Assembly (NCBI GenBank): GCA_947574055.1
Contig: CANPIC010000003.1
Location: 45,161 to 109,160 of the forward strand
Direction of reading: 5' to 3'
Source: an uncultured bacterium
GTDB taxonomy: Bacteria > Bacillota > Clostridia > Lachnospirales > Lachnospiraceae
DNA: 64,000 bases
In this document: in pieces, positions 28,146-36,878 of the stretch
Layout: each line of letters opens with the position of its first letter
Numbering within the stretch: the first letter of the stretch is position 1
Notes under the pieces: generated by a model
The model's input: the letters and a program-made list of their open reading frames with translations, nothing else
What the model was told of the DNA's origin: nothing
The model's database searches: none
Translations under genes and position numbers: made by a program

Positions 28146-30434
28146 ATGATAAAGTTATCTGACGGCGGTGCTTATCTGGTAGGCGGTAGCCGTATCGTAG
28201 AAGATTCTCCCCGTGCCCCGGAAGTGGTACGCAGTCTGACGGGAAAGAGCATCACAAAGGAAGAAGCAGCGAAGCAGACCATCAGCTACGGGATACTGGA
28301 AGCACACAATACTTCCGGCAATATGGAAAAACTGAAGATACGCTTTGATAAACTGACCAGCCATGATATCACTTTTGTGGGCATCATCCAGACGGCAAGG
28401 GCTTCCGGCCTGGAAAAATTTCCGATGCCGTATGTGCTGACCAACTGCCACAACTCGCTGTGCGCGGTGGGCGGCACCATCAATGAGGATGATCATATGT
28501 TTGGTCTGTCATGTGCCAGAAAATACGGCGGCGTTTACGTACCGCCCCATCAGGCTGTCATCCATCAGTATGCCAGAGAGATGTTGGCAGGCGGCGGCAG
28601 GATGATACTGGGCTCCGACAGCCATACCCGTTATGGCGCCCTTGGCACGATGGCCATGGGAGAAGGCGGGCCGGAACTGGTCAAACAGCTTTTGAATCAG
28701 ACCTATGATATCAATATGCCGGAGGTTGTGGCGGTATATCTGACAGGAGTGCCGAAACCGGGCGTAGGGCCTCAGGATGTGGCGCTTGCCATTATCGGGG
28801 CAGTCTTTGACTGCGGTTATGTAAACAATAAGGTGATGGAATTTGTGGGCCCGGGTGTAAATGGGCTGAGTGCGGATTTCCGCATCGGCATTGATGTGAT
28901 GACGACAGAGACTACCTGTCTGTCCTCTGTCTGGGTGACAGATGACACGATCCGCGAATTTTATGAAATCCACGGGCGCAGTGAAGAGTATGCAGAACTG
29001 GCGCCGGGGGAAGCTGCTTATTACAGTGGTGTGATCCATGTGGCGCTGGATGAGATCGAGCCCATGATCGCCATGCCTTTCCATCCCAGCAATACTTATA
29101 CCATTGACGAAGTGCGCAAAAACCCCATGGATGTGATCGCAGATGTGGAGAAGCGGGCGCAGGTAAGCCTTGGCGGTGCAGTGGAATATTCGCTCAAAGA
29201 TAAGATCCGGGATGGCAGATTCTGCGTGGATCAGGGGATTATTGCGGGCTGCGCCGGCGGCGGGTTTGAAAATATCTGTGCGGCGGCAGATATCCTGAGG
29301 GGCGCTTCCATCGGTGCGGATGCCTTTACCCTGAGTGTGTATCCCGCGTCGATGCCTATTTATATGGAACTGATTAAAAATGGCTGCGCGGCAGCTATTA
29401 TGGCCACAGGCGCAGTGCTGAAGACGGCATTTTGCGGGCCTTGTTTTGGGGCGGGAGACACACCGGCCAACAATGCTTTTTCCATCCGTCATTCCACCAG
29501 AAACTTCCCCAACAGGGAAGGCTCCAAATTACAGAGCGGACAGATCGCCTCTGTGGCGCTGATGGATGCCAGATCTATTGCGGCGACGGCGGCTAATAAG
29601 GGAGTGCTGACTCCGGCGACCGAATTTACGGGCACGTGGAATCGCTATCGCTATTATTTTGATTCTACTATTTATGAAAACCGGGTATTTGATTCACACG
29701 GACAGGCCGATCCTTTGGCAGAGATCCATCTGGGCCCCAACATCAAGGACTGGCCGCAGATGACAGAACTTGCGGAAAACCTGGTGTTACAGGTAGCGGC
29801 GGAAATTCATGATCCCGTGACGACCACTGACGAACTGATCCCTTCCGGTGAGACCTCTTCTTATCGCTCCAATCCGTTGGGGCTGGCGGAATTTACGCTT
29901 TCCAGAAAGGTGCCGGCATATGTGGGACGGGCAAAGGAGATCCAGCGTGCCCAGAAAGCGGTGATGGAAGACCGGTGTCCGCTGCAGGAACTTCCGCAGC
30001 TGGAAGAAGTGCTGAAGACAGTGCAGGCGCAGTTCCCGCAGGCAGGTGAGGGCAACATGGGCTTTGGTTCCGTGATCTTTGCCGTGAAGCCAGGAGATGG
30101 CTCGGCCAGAGAGCAGGCGGCCTCCTGTCAGAAGGTGCTGGGCGGCTGGGCCAATATCGCGCATGAATATGCCACCAAGCGTTACCGCTCGAACCTGATC
30201 AACTGGGGTATGCTTCCATTTTTGATCGACAAAGGACAGCTTCCTTTCGGGGAACTGGATTATCTCTTTATACCAGGCATCAGAAAGGCCGTGGAGGAAG
30301 CGGTCACGGATATTGCGGCTTATGTGGTCAGGGATGGCGCCCTGCATCCCTTTACCCTGCACCTTTCTGAAATGACGCAGGAAGAACGGGAAATTATTTT
30401 AAAAGGATGCCTGATTAATTATAACAGAGTCTAA
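28146..30434 (+). CDS. Aconitase-family hydratase (YbhJ-like)
   Basis: Aconitase-superfamily (de)hydratase of unknown substrate, closest in my memory to the E. coli YbhJ group. The start at ATG 28146 follows ATAAGGAGG; an in-frame ATG at 28125 lies inside the glgP terminator and is rejected. It has 762 residues. Iron-sulfur ligands appear to be Cys at about 369 (GCAGGGFEN) and C430/C433 in [10 protein letters not shown], the usual C...CxxC arrangement. [12 protein letters not shown] is the conserved N-terminal active-site segment. Nothing nearby belongs to the citrate cycle. The flagellar-type promoter of the next gene begins in its stop codon. Confidence 0.87.
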   Translation: MIKLSDGGAYLVGGSRIVEDSPRAPEVVRSLTGKSITKEEAAKQTISYGILEAHNTSGNMEKLKIRFDKLTSHDITFVGIIQTARASGLEKFPMPYVLTNCHNSLCAVGGTINEDDHMFGLSCARKYGGVYVPPHQAVIHQYAREMLAGGGRMILGSDSHTRYGALGTMAMGEGGPELVKQLLNQTYDINMPEVVAVYLTGVPKPGVGPQDVALAIIGAVFDCGYVNNKVMEFVGPGVNGLSADFRIGIDVMTTETTCLSSVWVTDDTIREFYEIHGRSEEYAELAPGEAAYYSGVIHVALDEIEPMIAMPFHPSNTYTIDEVRKNPMDVIADVEKRAQVSLGGAVEYSLKDKIRDGRFCVDQGIIAGCAGGGFENICAAADILRGASIGADAFTLSVYPASMPIYMELIKNGCAAAIMATGAVLKTAFCGPCFGAGDTPANNAFSIRHSTRNFPNREGSKLQSGQIASVALMDARSIAATAANKGVLTPATEFTGTWNRYRYYFDSTIYENRVFDSHGQADPLAEIHLGPNIKDWPQMTELAENLVLQVAAEIHDPVTTTDELIPSGETSSYRSNPLGLAEFTLSRKVPAYVGRAKEIQRAQKAVMEDRCPLQELPQLEEVLKTVQAQFPQAGEGNMGFGSVIFAVKPGDGSAREQAASCQKVLGGWANIAHEYATKRYRSNLINWGMLPFLIDKGQLPFGELDYLFIPGIRKAVEEAVTDIAAYVVRDGALHPFTLHLSEMTQEEREIILKGCLINYNRV

Positions 30435-30458
30435 AGTTTTTGCACCCGCAGTCGATAT
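30432..30458 (+). promoter_or_regulatory. Sigma-D (flagellar) type promoter
   Basis: TAAA (30432-30435), 15-bp spacer, GTCGATAT (30451-30458). The Bacillus sigma-D consensus is TAAA-N15-GCCGATAT, so one base differs. The TAAA overlaps the stop codon of the hydratase gene. It is about 145 bases before the next ORF. Confidence 0.65.
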
Positions 30459-30602
30459 ATTAAATATGGAGAGGGCATATGGCCAATGCCTGTCACCGGA
30501 AAATATACGACACTGATGGACCAAGGATGGTATCTGATGAGGAACAGGAGGTTCCGGACCCGGATGCTGTCCTTTTTTCATGGAAGATAGGGATATCAGG
30601 GA

Positions 30603-31679
30603 ATGGGGGTAATATTGCGAATTAATTCCAGTACAATAGGAATGGAGTCCGCCAGAAGATATTCTTCTGTAAGAAAAAAATCTTCGAGTTTTACAAGCCG
30701 TACATATGCCGGCTTTTTGGAAGGAAAGGAAGGAAGCCTGACTTTCGGCGGCCTGTCGACAGGCCAGGAGGACAAGAAGACACAAAAAGGCAACCAGAAG
30801 GATGCCATGCTGGATATGCAGAATAAATATTCCATGTCCGGGATCGACAGAGTATCGACCAGGAGTGAGATGGATGCCTATAACCGTATCAGACAAGAGT
30901 GTATCCGTTTTCTGATGAATCTTTTCAGTGGCAATAAGCATAACGCGTCCCGTCTGGCAGAAGTACAAAACGAAGCGTCTGCGAACAGCACTTCCGTGAC
31001 GACGACCATCTTTTCCGGTTCTGTCAGCGAGACTTATAGGGAAGAAGAATACACTTCCTTCCAGACTACGGGCAGTGTCGTGACCGCTGATGGCAGGACG
31101 ATAGAGTTTAATCTGGAAATGGAGATGAGCCGCAGTTTTCAGAGGACCTTTGAACAATCCTTTGAGATGATCCATCATAATGTACAGACTTGTGATCCCC
31201 TAGTGATCAATCTGGACGGAAATGTGGCATCTGTTTCGGATCAGAAATTTCTTTTTGATATAGACGGCGACGGAGAACTGGATCAGATATCCCAGCTCAG
31301 TGCAGGGAGCGGCTATCTGGCCATTGATAAAAACGGAGACGGTATCATCAACGATGGCAACGAATTGTTTGGTCCCAAATCAGGCAACGGATTTGCAGAT
31401 CTGGCCCAGTATGACGATGATGGCAATGGCTGGATCGACGAGGACGATGCCATCTGGGAGAAGCTGCTGATCTGGACAAAGGATGAAAACGGGAAGGATC
31501 AGCTCTACCATATTTCCGAAAAAGGAATCGGAGCCATCTGCCTCAAAAATCAGTCTACGGATTTCGCCCTGAATTCCATGGAGGATAACCATACAAACGC
31601 CTATATTCGCAGCACAGGGATCTTTTTATATGAAAACGGCAACGTGGGAACGGTGCAGCATGTGGATCTGGCAAAATGA
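30603..31679 (+). CDS. Hypothetical protein with EF-hand-like calcium loops
   Basis: I recognise the motifs but not the function. It has 358 residues. The N-terminal 60 are Ser/Thr/Arg-rich and lack a Sec signal peptide. The middle is rich in Thr/Ser/Glu. The C-terminal half has three DxDGDG-type loops: FDIDGDGELD (about 217-226), AIDKNGDGIIND (about 240-251) and YDDDGNGWIDEDD (about 269-281). The start is uncertain: ATG 30603 is used, but TTG 30615 behind GGGGG would give MRINSSTIGMESARR, which looks more natural. The sigma-D-type promoter upstream suggests expression with the flagellar/chemotaxis regulon. A cell-surface or flagellum-associated role is only inferred. Confidence 0.75.
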   Translation: MGVILRINSSTIGMESARRYSSVRKKSSSFTSRTYAGFLEGKEGSLTFGGLSTGQEDKKTQKGNQKDAMLDMQNKYSMSGIDRVSTRSEMDAYNRIRQECIRFLMNLFSGNKHNASRLAEVQNEASANSTSVTTTIFSGSVSETYREEEYTSFQTTGSVVTADGRTIEFNLEMEMSRSFQRTFEQSFEMIHHNVQTCDPLVINLDGNVASVSDQKFLFDIDGDGELDQISQLSAGSGYLAIDKNGDGIINDGNELFGPKSGNGFADLAQYDDDGNGWIDEDDAIWEKLLIWTKDENGKDQLYHISEKGIGAICLKNQSTDFALNSMEDNHTNAYIRSTGIFLYENGNVGTVQHVDLAK

Positions 31680-31713
31680 TGTGAGTAAGGCTAAATATCG
31701 GTAAGAACAGCGC

Positions 31714-31754
31714 CGGAGGAGACAGGACACTGATCCTGCCTCTTCCGTTTTTTT
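31714..31754 (+). terminator. Terminator after the calcium-loop protein gene
   Basis: CGGAGGAGACAGGA pairs imperfectly with TCCTGCCTCTTCCG, followed by T7. The stem spans about 31714-31746. Confidence 0.8.
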
Positions 31755-31825
31755 CGGATTACCGCTGCCCTGCACCGTGGCAGGTTTGACACCGCGCTGC
31801 CTGTAGTGGGGCATTTGATTTTTTT

Positions 31826-31892
31826 GCATAAGTGCAGGGAGCCTTCGCATACTAATAGACAAAGGCTCCTCTGTCATCGTGTACTGACAGAG
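31826..31892 (+). promoter_or_regulatory. Sigma-E-like promoter and two hairpins before spoIID
   Basis: GCATAAG (31826-31832), 15-bp spacer, CATACTAA (31848-31855) resembles the mother-cell sigma-E pattern. The -10 lies in the loop of GGAGCCTT...AAGGCTCC (about 31838-31869). A second hairpin, CTCTGTCA...TGACAGAG, follows at about 31869-31892. Sigma-E control of spoIID is the rule in Bacillus; here it is inferred. Confidence 0.42.
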
Positions 31893-31913
31893 ATCGGAAA
31901 ACGGAGAATTTTC

Positions 31914-32906
31914 ATGAGGCGTATCGCATCAGGAAGCATAGGACGGAAACGTTTCAGACTGACTGGAAGAACTGTACCCGGGAGGAAATACGGGAGATAT
32001 GCAGTTCTTTTTTTGGTGGGACTGCTCCTCTTTCAGGGGTTTGGGGCGGGAGAGGAAACAGAGCATGTGGATGGTGAGGATGGCGGCAGGAGCCATTATA
32101 CGGTGGTGCGGGAGAGCATGGCGGGGCGGGAGGAGGTACCGCTGGAGGAATATCTGATCGGTGCGCTGGCCGGGAGTGTGCCGGACGATTTTGCGCCGCA
32201 GGCCTGCCGGGCCCAGGCGGTGATTCTGCGCACAAATGTGATATACGTGGCGCAAAAGGAAGGGACTGCGTCAGTCACTGCCCGGATGCTGAAGCAGGAG
32301 AGTCTGACTTTTCAGGAGATGCGGGAGAAGTGGGGCGATACATTTGGGGAGCGCTATGGCAGGCTGAAAGAGGCGGTAAAAGAAACCGAGGGTCAGATTT
32401 TGGTGTATGAGGGAATCCCGGTGGAACTGCCTTTTTTCCCATTGAGCGCGGGTAAGACCCGGCAAGGCGGCGAGGTGTGGCAGGATCATGCGGCTTCCTA
32501 TCTGCCGTCTGTTTCCTGTCAGGAGGACGTGTTTGCGGCGCAATATGAACAGGAAAAGAGGATGGGAGAGCGTGAACTGGAAGAGATCCTGGGAGAAGTG
32601 TTCGGGGCAGAAGGCAGGGTGCCATGGGAAGAGACGGAAACGGTGACAGACAGCGCGGGTTATGTGACAACACTGATATGGAAGGAAAAGGAGATTCCGG
32701 GAGAAGTATTCCGCGAGCGGGCAGGCCTGGCGTCCTCCTGTTTTGCTATGGAAAAAGACGGAAACAACGTGTACCTTGTCACAAAAGGAATCGGGCATGG
32801 GCTGGGAATGAGCCAGTATACGGCCAATGCGATGGCAGGAGAAGGAAAAGAGTACCGGGAAATTCTGGCCTATTTTTTCCCGGCTTGTGAAATCATCAAA
32901 AATTGA
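31914..32906 (+). CDS. spoIID: Stage II sporulation protein D, catalytic Glu replaced
   Basis: Engulfment protein of the SpoIID/LytB family. In Bacillus it is a membrane-anchored lytic transglycosylase working with SpoIIP and SpoIIM. The ATG at 31914 has GGAGAA upstream; the frame opens earlier without a site. It has 330 residues with one membrane anchor at about 29-43. The family motif PLEEYLIGALAGSVP is at 76-90. In active SpoIID this reads ...GVVASEMP, and the Glu is catalytic. Here that position is Ser88. The C-terminal GIGHGLGMSQYTANAMA segment is intact. So the fold is preserved but lytic activity is doubtful. spoIIQ follows after 45 bases. Confidence 0.87.
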   Translation: MRRIASGSIGRKRFRLTGRTVPGRKYGRYAVLFLVGLLLFQGFGAGEETEHVDGEDGGRSHYTVVRESMAGREEVPLEEYLIGALAGSVPDDFAPQACRAQAVILRTNVIYVAQKEGTASVTARMLKQESLTFQEMREKWGDTFGERYGRLKEAVKETEGQILVYEGIPVELPFFPLSAGKTRQGGEVWQDHAASYLPSVSCQEDVFAAQYEQEKRMGERELEEILGEVFGAEGRVPWEETETVTDSAGYVTTLIWKEKEIPGEVFRERAGLASSCFAMEKDGNNVYLVTKGIGHGLGMSQYTANAMAGEGKEYREILAYFFPACEIIKN

Positions 32907-32951
32907 ATAAAAGAAACCGGAACTGGTAAGACTGGGGATGAGGTGATAAAC

Positions 32952-33836
32952 ATGAGAAGAAATCGTTCCACAATGAAAAAAGAAAGAATCATTATGTTGG
33001 TTTCTTCGGTATTTGTCCTGACGGCTCTGACTATGACCGGTTTTTATGTAAAAGAAAAAAATGAAGCGGAAAAAGACGGTTATATGGTAGATATGAGCGC
33101 CCTGGAAAAGAAAACCGAAGAAAAGACAAAAGAGATCGCCAAGACGGTGGAACCGGCACCGGCAGCGGAAAATACGGTAAAAGGAAATGATCTGGATTAT
33201 GATCCCAATTTTCAGGAGGCATCCTCCGATGAAGTGACGGCATCTTTTGGCAATGAGGTGACGGCGCAGGGCGGCGGTGATGAGACTGCCAACAAAGATA
33301 TCGCACAGGAAGGCGTGCTGGAAGAGGCAGGCGAAACAGAGGAGACAAAGCCGCAAGAGGCTGAGAGTGAGCAAAGCGAGGCGGTGGAAACCGCATCTAT
33401 GGAAGCTGCCAAAGCGCTGTCTTTCCATGAGAAGGACAATCTTGGCTGGCCGGTGGCAGGCAATGTACTGATCAATTACAGTATGGACAAGACGGTGTAC
33501 TTTCCCACGCTGCAACAGTATAAGTACAGCCCGGCCATCGTGATCGCAGCATCGGAAGGGGAAAATATTACCGCGTCCGCAGACGGAAAAGTCGTGTCTG
33601 TGTTCGAGGATGCAGAGATCGGCCAGGCCGTGACGATGGATATCGGCAATGGATATGAGTTGACCTACGGTCAGTTACAGGATATTATGGTACTGCAGGG
33701 AGATGTGGTCAGTGCCGGAGATGTGATTGGCAAAGTGGCTGCGCCTACAAAATATTACAGTGTGGAAGGCCCCAATATTTATTTCAGACTGACAAAGGAT
33801 GGCAGACCGGTAAATCCGCTGAGCAGTCTGGAATAA
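32952..33836 (+). CDS. spoIIQ: SpoIIQ-like protein with degenerate M23 (LytM) domain
   Basis: Probable forespore engulfment protein SpoIIQ, partner of SpoIIIAH. The ATG at 32952 follows GAGGTGA. An upstream in-frame GTG at 32943 is less likely. It has 294 residues. A membrane anchor is at about 12-30, then an acidic Glu/Ala/Lys linker to about 160, then a LytM fold. The usual metal ligands are missing: the HxGxD position reads SPAIVIAAS, the YxHL position reads YGQLQ, and HLHF reads NIYFRL. This resembles the inactive Bacillus type and differs from the metal-binding clostridial form. The spoIID-spoIIQ order supports the name. In many clostridia spoIIID follows; here it is 27 kb away. Confidence 0.8.
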   Translation: MRRNRSTMKKERIIMLVSSVFVLTALTMTGFYVKEKNEAEKDGYMVDMSALEKKTEEKTKEIAKTVEPAPAAENTVKGNDLDYDPNFQEASSDEVTASFGNEVTAQGGGDETANKDIAQEGVLEEAGETEETKPQEAESEQSEAVETASMEAAKALSFHEKDNLGWPVAGNVLINYSMDKTVYFPTLQQYKYSPAIVIAASEGENITASADGKVVSVFEDAEIGQAVTMDIGNGYELTYGQLQDIMVLQGDVVSAGDVIGKVAAPTKYYSVEGPNIYFRLTKDGRPVNPLSSLE

Positions 33837-33909
33837 CAGCCTGACAGGAAACGCAATAGCGGTGCGCAGAAGCCGCAGACTTTGAGAGAAGGGTATCTGA
33901 CGATAGGAT

Positions 33910-34179
33910 ATGGATGTACAAAAGATATGTTACACCTATATGGTGGAATGTAGTGACAAGAGCCTGTATACAGGCTGGACCAATGATCTGGATGCCCGGA
34001 TCCGGGCCCACAATGCCGGAAAAGGCGCAAAATATACAAAAAGCCGCAGGCCTGTGAGACTGGTCTATTATGAGACATTTGCCACCCGCAAAGAAGCCAT
34101 GCGCCGAGAATATGAAGTCAAACGGTATACAAGAAAGCAGAAACTGGCACTGATCTGTGCAGGGGACAGCCGGACCTGA
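33910..34179 (+). CDS. GIY-YIG endonuclease-domain protein (YhbQ/UPF0213-like)
   Basis: Stand-alone GIY-YIG nuclease domain of 89 residues. The catalytic pattern is YTYMVECSDKSLYTGWT, with the two motif tyrosines near residues 10 and 19, the conserved Arg near 30 (DARIRAHN) and a Glu in AMRREYEVK. Small proteins of this kind (E. coli YhbQ type) are widespread, and their role is uncertain; DNA repair has been proposed. It lies between spoIIQ and the amidohydrolase gene on the same strand. The ribosome site is weak (GATAGGAT). Confidence 0.85.
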   Translation: MDVQKICYTYMVECSDKSLYTGWTNDLDARIRAHNAGKGAKYTKSRRPVRLVYYETFATRKEAMRREYEVKRYTRKQKLALICAGDSRT

Positions 34180-34241
34180 GCGGGATGTATAACAGAAAAG
34201 AAAAAGAAGCATACTATTTCACTGACAAGAGAGGTGATAGT

Positions 34242-35444
34242 ATGCTTTTTATTGTAAATGCAACCGTTTATCCGATGGCAGATGGGATGCCGGAGAAGAT
34301 GGAACAGGCTTATGTGGCAGTCGAGGATGGAAAGATTCTGCGCGTCGGCAGAGGATGTTCTTATGAGGAACTGTGCCGGGAACTGCACCGCTGCGGAGAG
34401 AATCAGGACGGCGATACGTTGATTGATGCGGGCGGGAACTGGGTCATGCCAGGTATGATAGAGGCTCACTGCCATATGGGGATAACAGAAGAGAAAAAGG
34501 GAGCGGAGGGAGATGACTGTAACGAGACAGTGGACCCCATTACACCGCAGCTGCGGGCGCTGGATGCCATCAACAGCATGGACGCGGCGTTTGACGACGC
34601 CGTAAGGGCGGGGATTACCTCGGCGATGATAGGGCCGGGCAGTTCCAATGTGGTGGGCGGTCAGTTTGCTTTTGTGAAAACGAAAGGGCGGCGGATCGAC
34701 GACCTGATCGTGCTGGCACCTGCGGCCATGAAAGTGGCGTTTGGAGAAAATCCCAAGGTAAACTATGGCGGCCAGGACAGATCTCCTTCGACCCGCATGG
34801 CCACTGCGGCCATGCTGCGGGAAGAACTGACCAGGGCATGTGCCTATCGCAAGAAAAAGGAGGCGTCGGGTGACGGATTCGAAGCGGATTTTCGCTATGA
34901 GCCATGGCTGCCTGTACTGGAAGGAAAGATTCCCCTGAAAGCACATGTGCACAGGGTGGATGATATTTTTACGGCCATTCGTATCGCCCGGGAGTTTGGC
35001 CTCTCCATGACACTGGACCACTGCAGTGAGGGTCATATGATTGCGGAAGAGATCCGGGCATCCGGTTTTCCTGCCATTGTGGGACCTGATCTTGCCAGCC
35101 GCAGTAAGATAGAAGTACAGAACATGGCCTTTAAGACGGCGGGCGTATTGCATGCCCATGGCGTGAAGGTTGCCATTACCACCGATCATCCGGTGTCTAT
35201 CATCGCTTCCCTGCCAATTTGCGCCGGACTGGCCGTAAAGGCCGGGCTGCCGCTGATGGAAGGGCTGCGTGCCATTACGATCAATGCGGCTCAGATCTGT
35301 AATACCGCCGGGCGGGTAGGTTCGCTGGAAGAGGGGAAGGATGCGGACATTGCTATCTTTGACGGCAATCCGATGGAAACTTTTACCAATACCTTAATGA
35401 CTATTATCGACGGAAAAATCGTCTACCGCAATACGCATTTTTAG
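34242..35444 (+). CDS. Amidohydrolase-family metal-dependent hydrolase
   Basis: Amidohydrolase superfamily protein related to imidazolonepropionase/dihydroorotase-type enzymes; substrate unknown. ATG 34242 follows AGAGAGGTGA; the frame opens at 34185 without a site. It has 400 residues. Metal-binding features are EAHCHMG (HxH) near residue 70, KAHVHR and LDHCSEGHM in the middle, and TTDHPV near 320. The first and last beta-strand segments (VNATVYPM and DADIAIFDG) form the small beta-sandwich. It has no signal peptide. No neighbour points to a pathway. Confidence 0.83.
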   Translation: MLFIVNATVYPMADGMPEKMEQAYVAVEDGKILRVGRGCSYEELCRELHRCGENQDGDTLIDAGGNWVMPGMIEAHCHMGITEEKKGAEGDDCNETVDPITPQLRALDAINSMDAAFDDAVRAGITSAMIGPGSSNVVGGQFAFVKTKGRRIDDLIVLAPAAMKVAFGENPKVNYGGQDRSPSTRMATAAMLREELTRACAYRKKKEASGDGFEADFRYEPWLPVLEGKIPLKAHVHRVDDIFTAIRIAREFGLSMTLDHCSEGHMIAEEIRASGFPAIVGPDLASRSKIEVQNMAFKTAGVLHAHGVKVAITTDHPVSIIASLPICAGLAVKAGLPLMEGLRAITINAAQICNTAGRVGSLEEGKDADIAIFDGNPMETFTNTLMTIIDGKIVYRNTHF

Positions 35445-35491
35445 TGAGGTTGACGGTTTACCAAAGCGGATAAAAAGAGTATACTGGAACA

Positions 35492-36835
35492 ATGGGAAAA
35501 AAGTTTTTGATCATTCTATGTGTTACCACTTTGTGTCTGTCGGGCTGTGGCAGCAGACAGGAAGCAGGATATGCCATGCAGACGACGGGGCAGGAAGACA
35601 CTGCGCCGAACGCGGACATGGCATCTGCCGGATTATCCATACCGGTGCCCGCCGCGTGTGTAGACAGGATGGGCTATCAGCCACAGGGGGAGAAGATTGT
35701 TATCTTTCAGGGTGGGGATTTGCCTGATACGTTTGCGCTGGTGGATGCGGAAACGGACAGTGTGGTCTATACCGGTTCGATCCAAAAGAAGGGGAATGAT
35801 GAAGAAGACACCGAATATAATGGTTACGGGGATTTTTCTGCATATGGAAAAACGGGACAATATTATATCCGGACAGACACCTATGGCGAATCTTATCCTT
35901 TTCTGATTCATGACAATCTGTATGATTCCCTTTTTCAATATACATGTAAAGAACTGTACCAGAGGAAAGATACTAAAGAACGGGAAATGTCCCCGAGCGC
36001 AGAACCTGTCACCGATTCTGCCCTGGTGCTGTACCGCCTGCTGCTCTCTTATGAGATGTTTCCGGAGGTTCACGCAGAGGCAGGAGAGCCTGCAGAAAGT
36101 GCCAATGAGATACCGGATCTGCTGGATCTGTGCAAAGCAGAGGCAGAGTTTCTGATGATGCAGGAACCGGCGTCGGGGGACAGTGGTATCTATCAGGCGG
36201 CGGCGCTGGCAAAATATGCCTATCTGACCAGGAGTCTGGATCAGGAATTTGCCGGGGCGTGTCTCAAAGCCGCCGAGAGTGCCTGGAAAGACGCCTGCAA
36301 AGATCTGTTTGTATCCGATGATCTGGTCTCGATGGCAGCGTCGGAGCTGTACCGGCTGACCGGCAGCCGGCAGTATCTGGGACTGGCAGAAGAATATCTG
36401 CGGGCGGCTACGGAAACGACAGAGGATTTGTCGGACGCGGAATTTTATGCCGCCGTCACTTATATGAATACGAGAAGTACTGTGGACATGGAACTGTGTG
36501 ATGCCCTAATCAGGAAGATTATGGAAGAGGCCGAATACATCGCGGAGCAGTCCAGGCAGAGCGCCTTTCTTGTCTGCGGGGAAAGCAGTGATACGGATAC
36601 GCTTTTGCAGCAGGCGGGCCGGCTGTGTGTTGTCAATCATATTATAACCAATCATGAATATGGGACTGTTATTGACAACCATCTGCATTATCTGCTGGGA
36701 CGCAATGCGGAGAGCATATGCCATATTGCCTGGTGGGAACAGCCGGCGGGGCCGGGGGATGAGGCCGGGCAGGACGGTGCACAGATGGCAGCAGTATTCT
36801 TTCTGCTCAGTGAGCGAAAGTCACATGAAGGATAA
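35492..36835 (+). CDS. Lipoprotein with GH9-like architecture, catalytic motifs not seen
   Basis: Exported lipoprotein of 447 residues. The signal peptide ends in LCLSGC, with the lipidated Cys at 19. Residues about 45-145 resemble the Ig-like cellulase N-domain (GYQPQGEKIVIFQGGD, YGDFSAYGKTGQYYIRTD) that precedes family 9 glycoside hydrolases. The remainder is helical and ends with a segment resembling the GH9 C-terminus (IDNHLHYLLGRNAES). The nucleophile-side DAGD motif and the usual C-terminal HHR segment are not visible. It may therefore be a non-catalytic relative, for example a wall or glycan-binding protein. This is inferred. The ribosome site is weak. Confidence 0.65.
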   Translation: MGKKFLIILCVTTLCLSGCGSRQEAGYAMQTTGQEDTAPNADMASAGLSIPVPAACVDRMGYQPQGEKIVIFQGGDLPDTFALVDAETDSVVYTGSIQKKGNDEEDTEYNGYGDFSAYGKTGQYYIRTDTYGESYPFLIHDNLYDSLFQYTCKELYQRKDTKEREMSPSAEPVTDSALVLYRLLLSYEMFPEVHAEAGEPAESANEIPDLLDLCKAEAEFLMMQEPASGDSGIYQAAALAKYAYLTRSLDQEFAGACLKAAESAWKDACKDLFVSDDLVSMAASELYRLTGSRQYLGLAEEYLRAATETTEDLSDAEFYAAVTYMNTRSTVDMELCDALIRKIMEEAEYIAEQSRQSAFLVCGESSDTDTLLQQAGRLCVVNHIITNHEYGTVIDNHLHYLLGRNAESICHIAWWEQPAGPGDEAGQDGAQMAAVFFLLSERKSHEG

Positions 36836-36878
36836 TGACATAAAAGATGGACTGATAAAATGGTGAGGAGAGTATAGT

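Noticed and set aside
31755..31830. tRNA or small RNA in the GC-rich stretch before spoIID
   Set aside because: Short hairpins exist, but no cloverleaf, T-loop or anticodon arrangement could be drawn.
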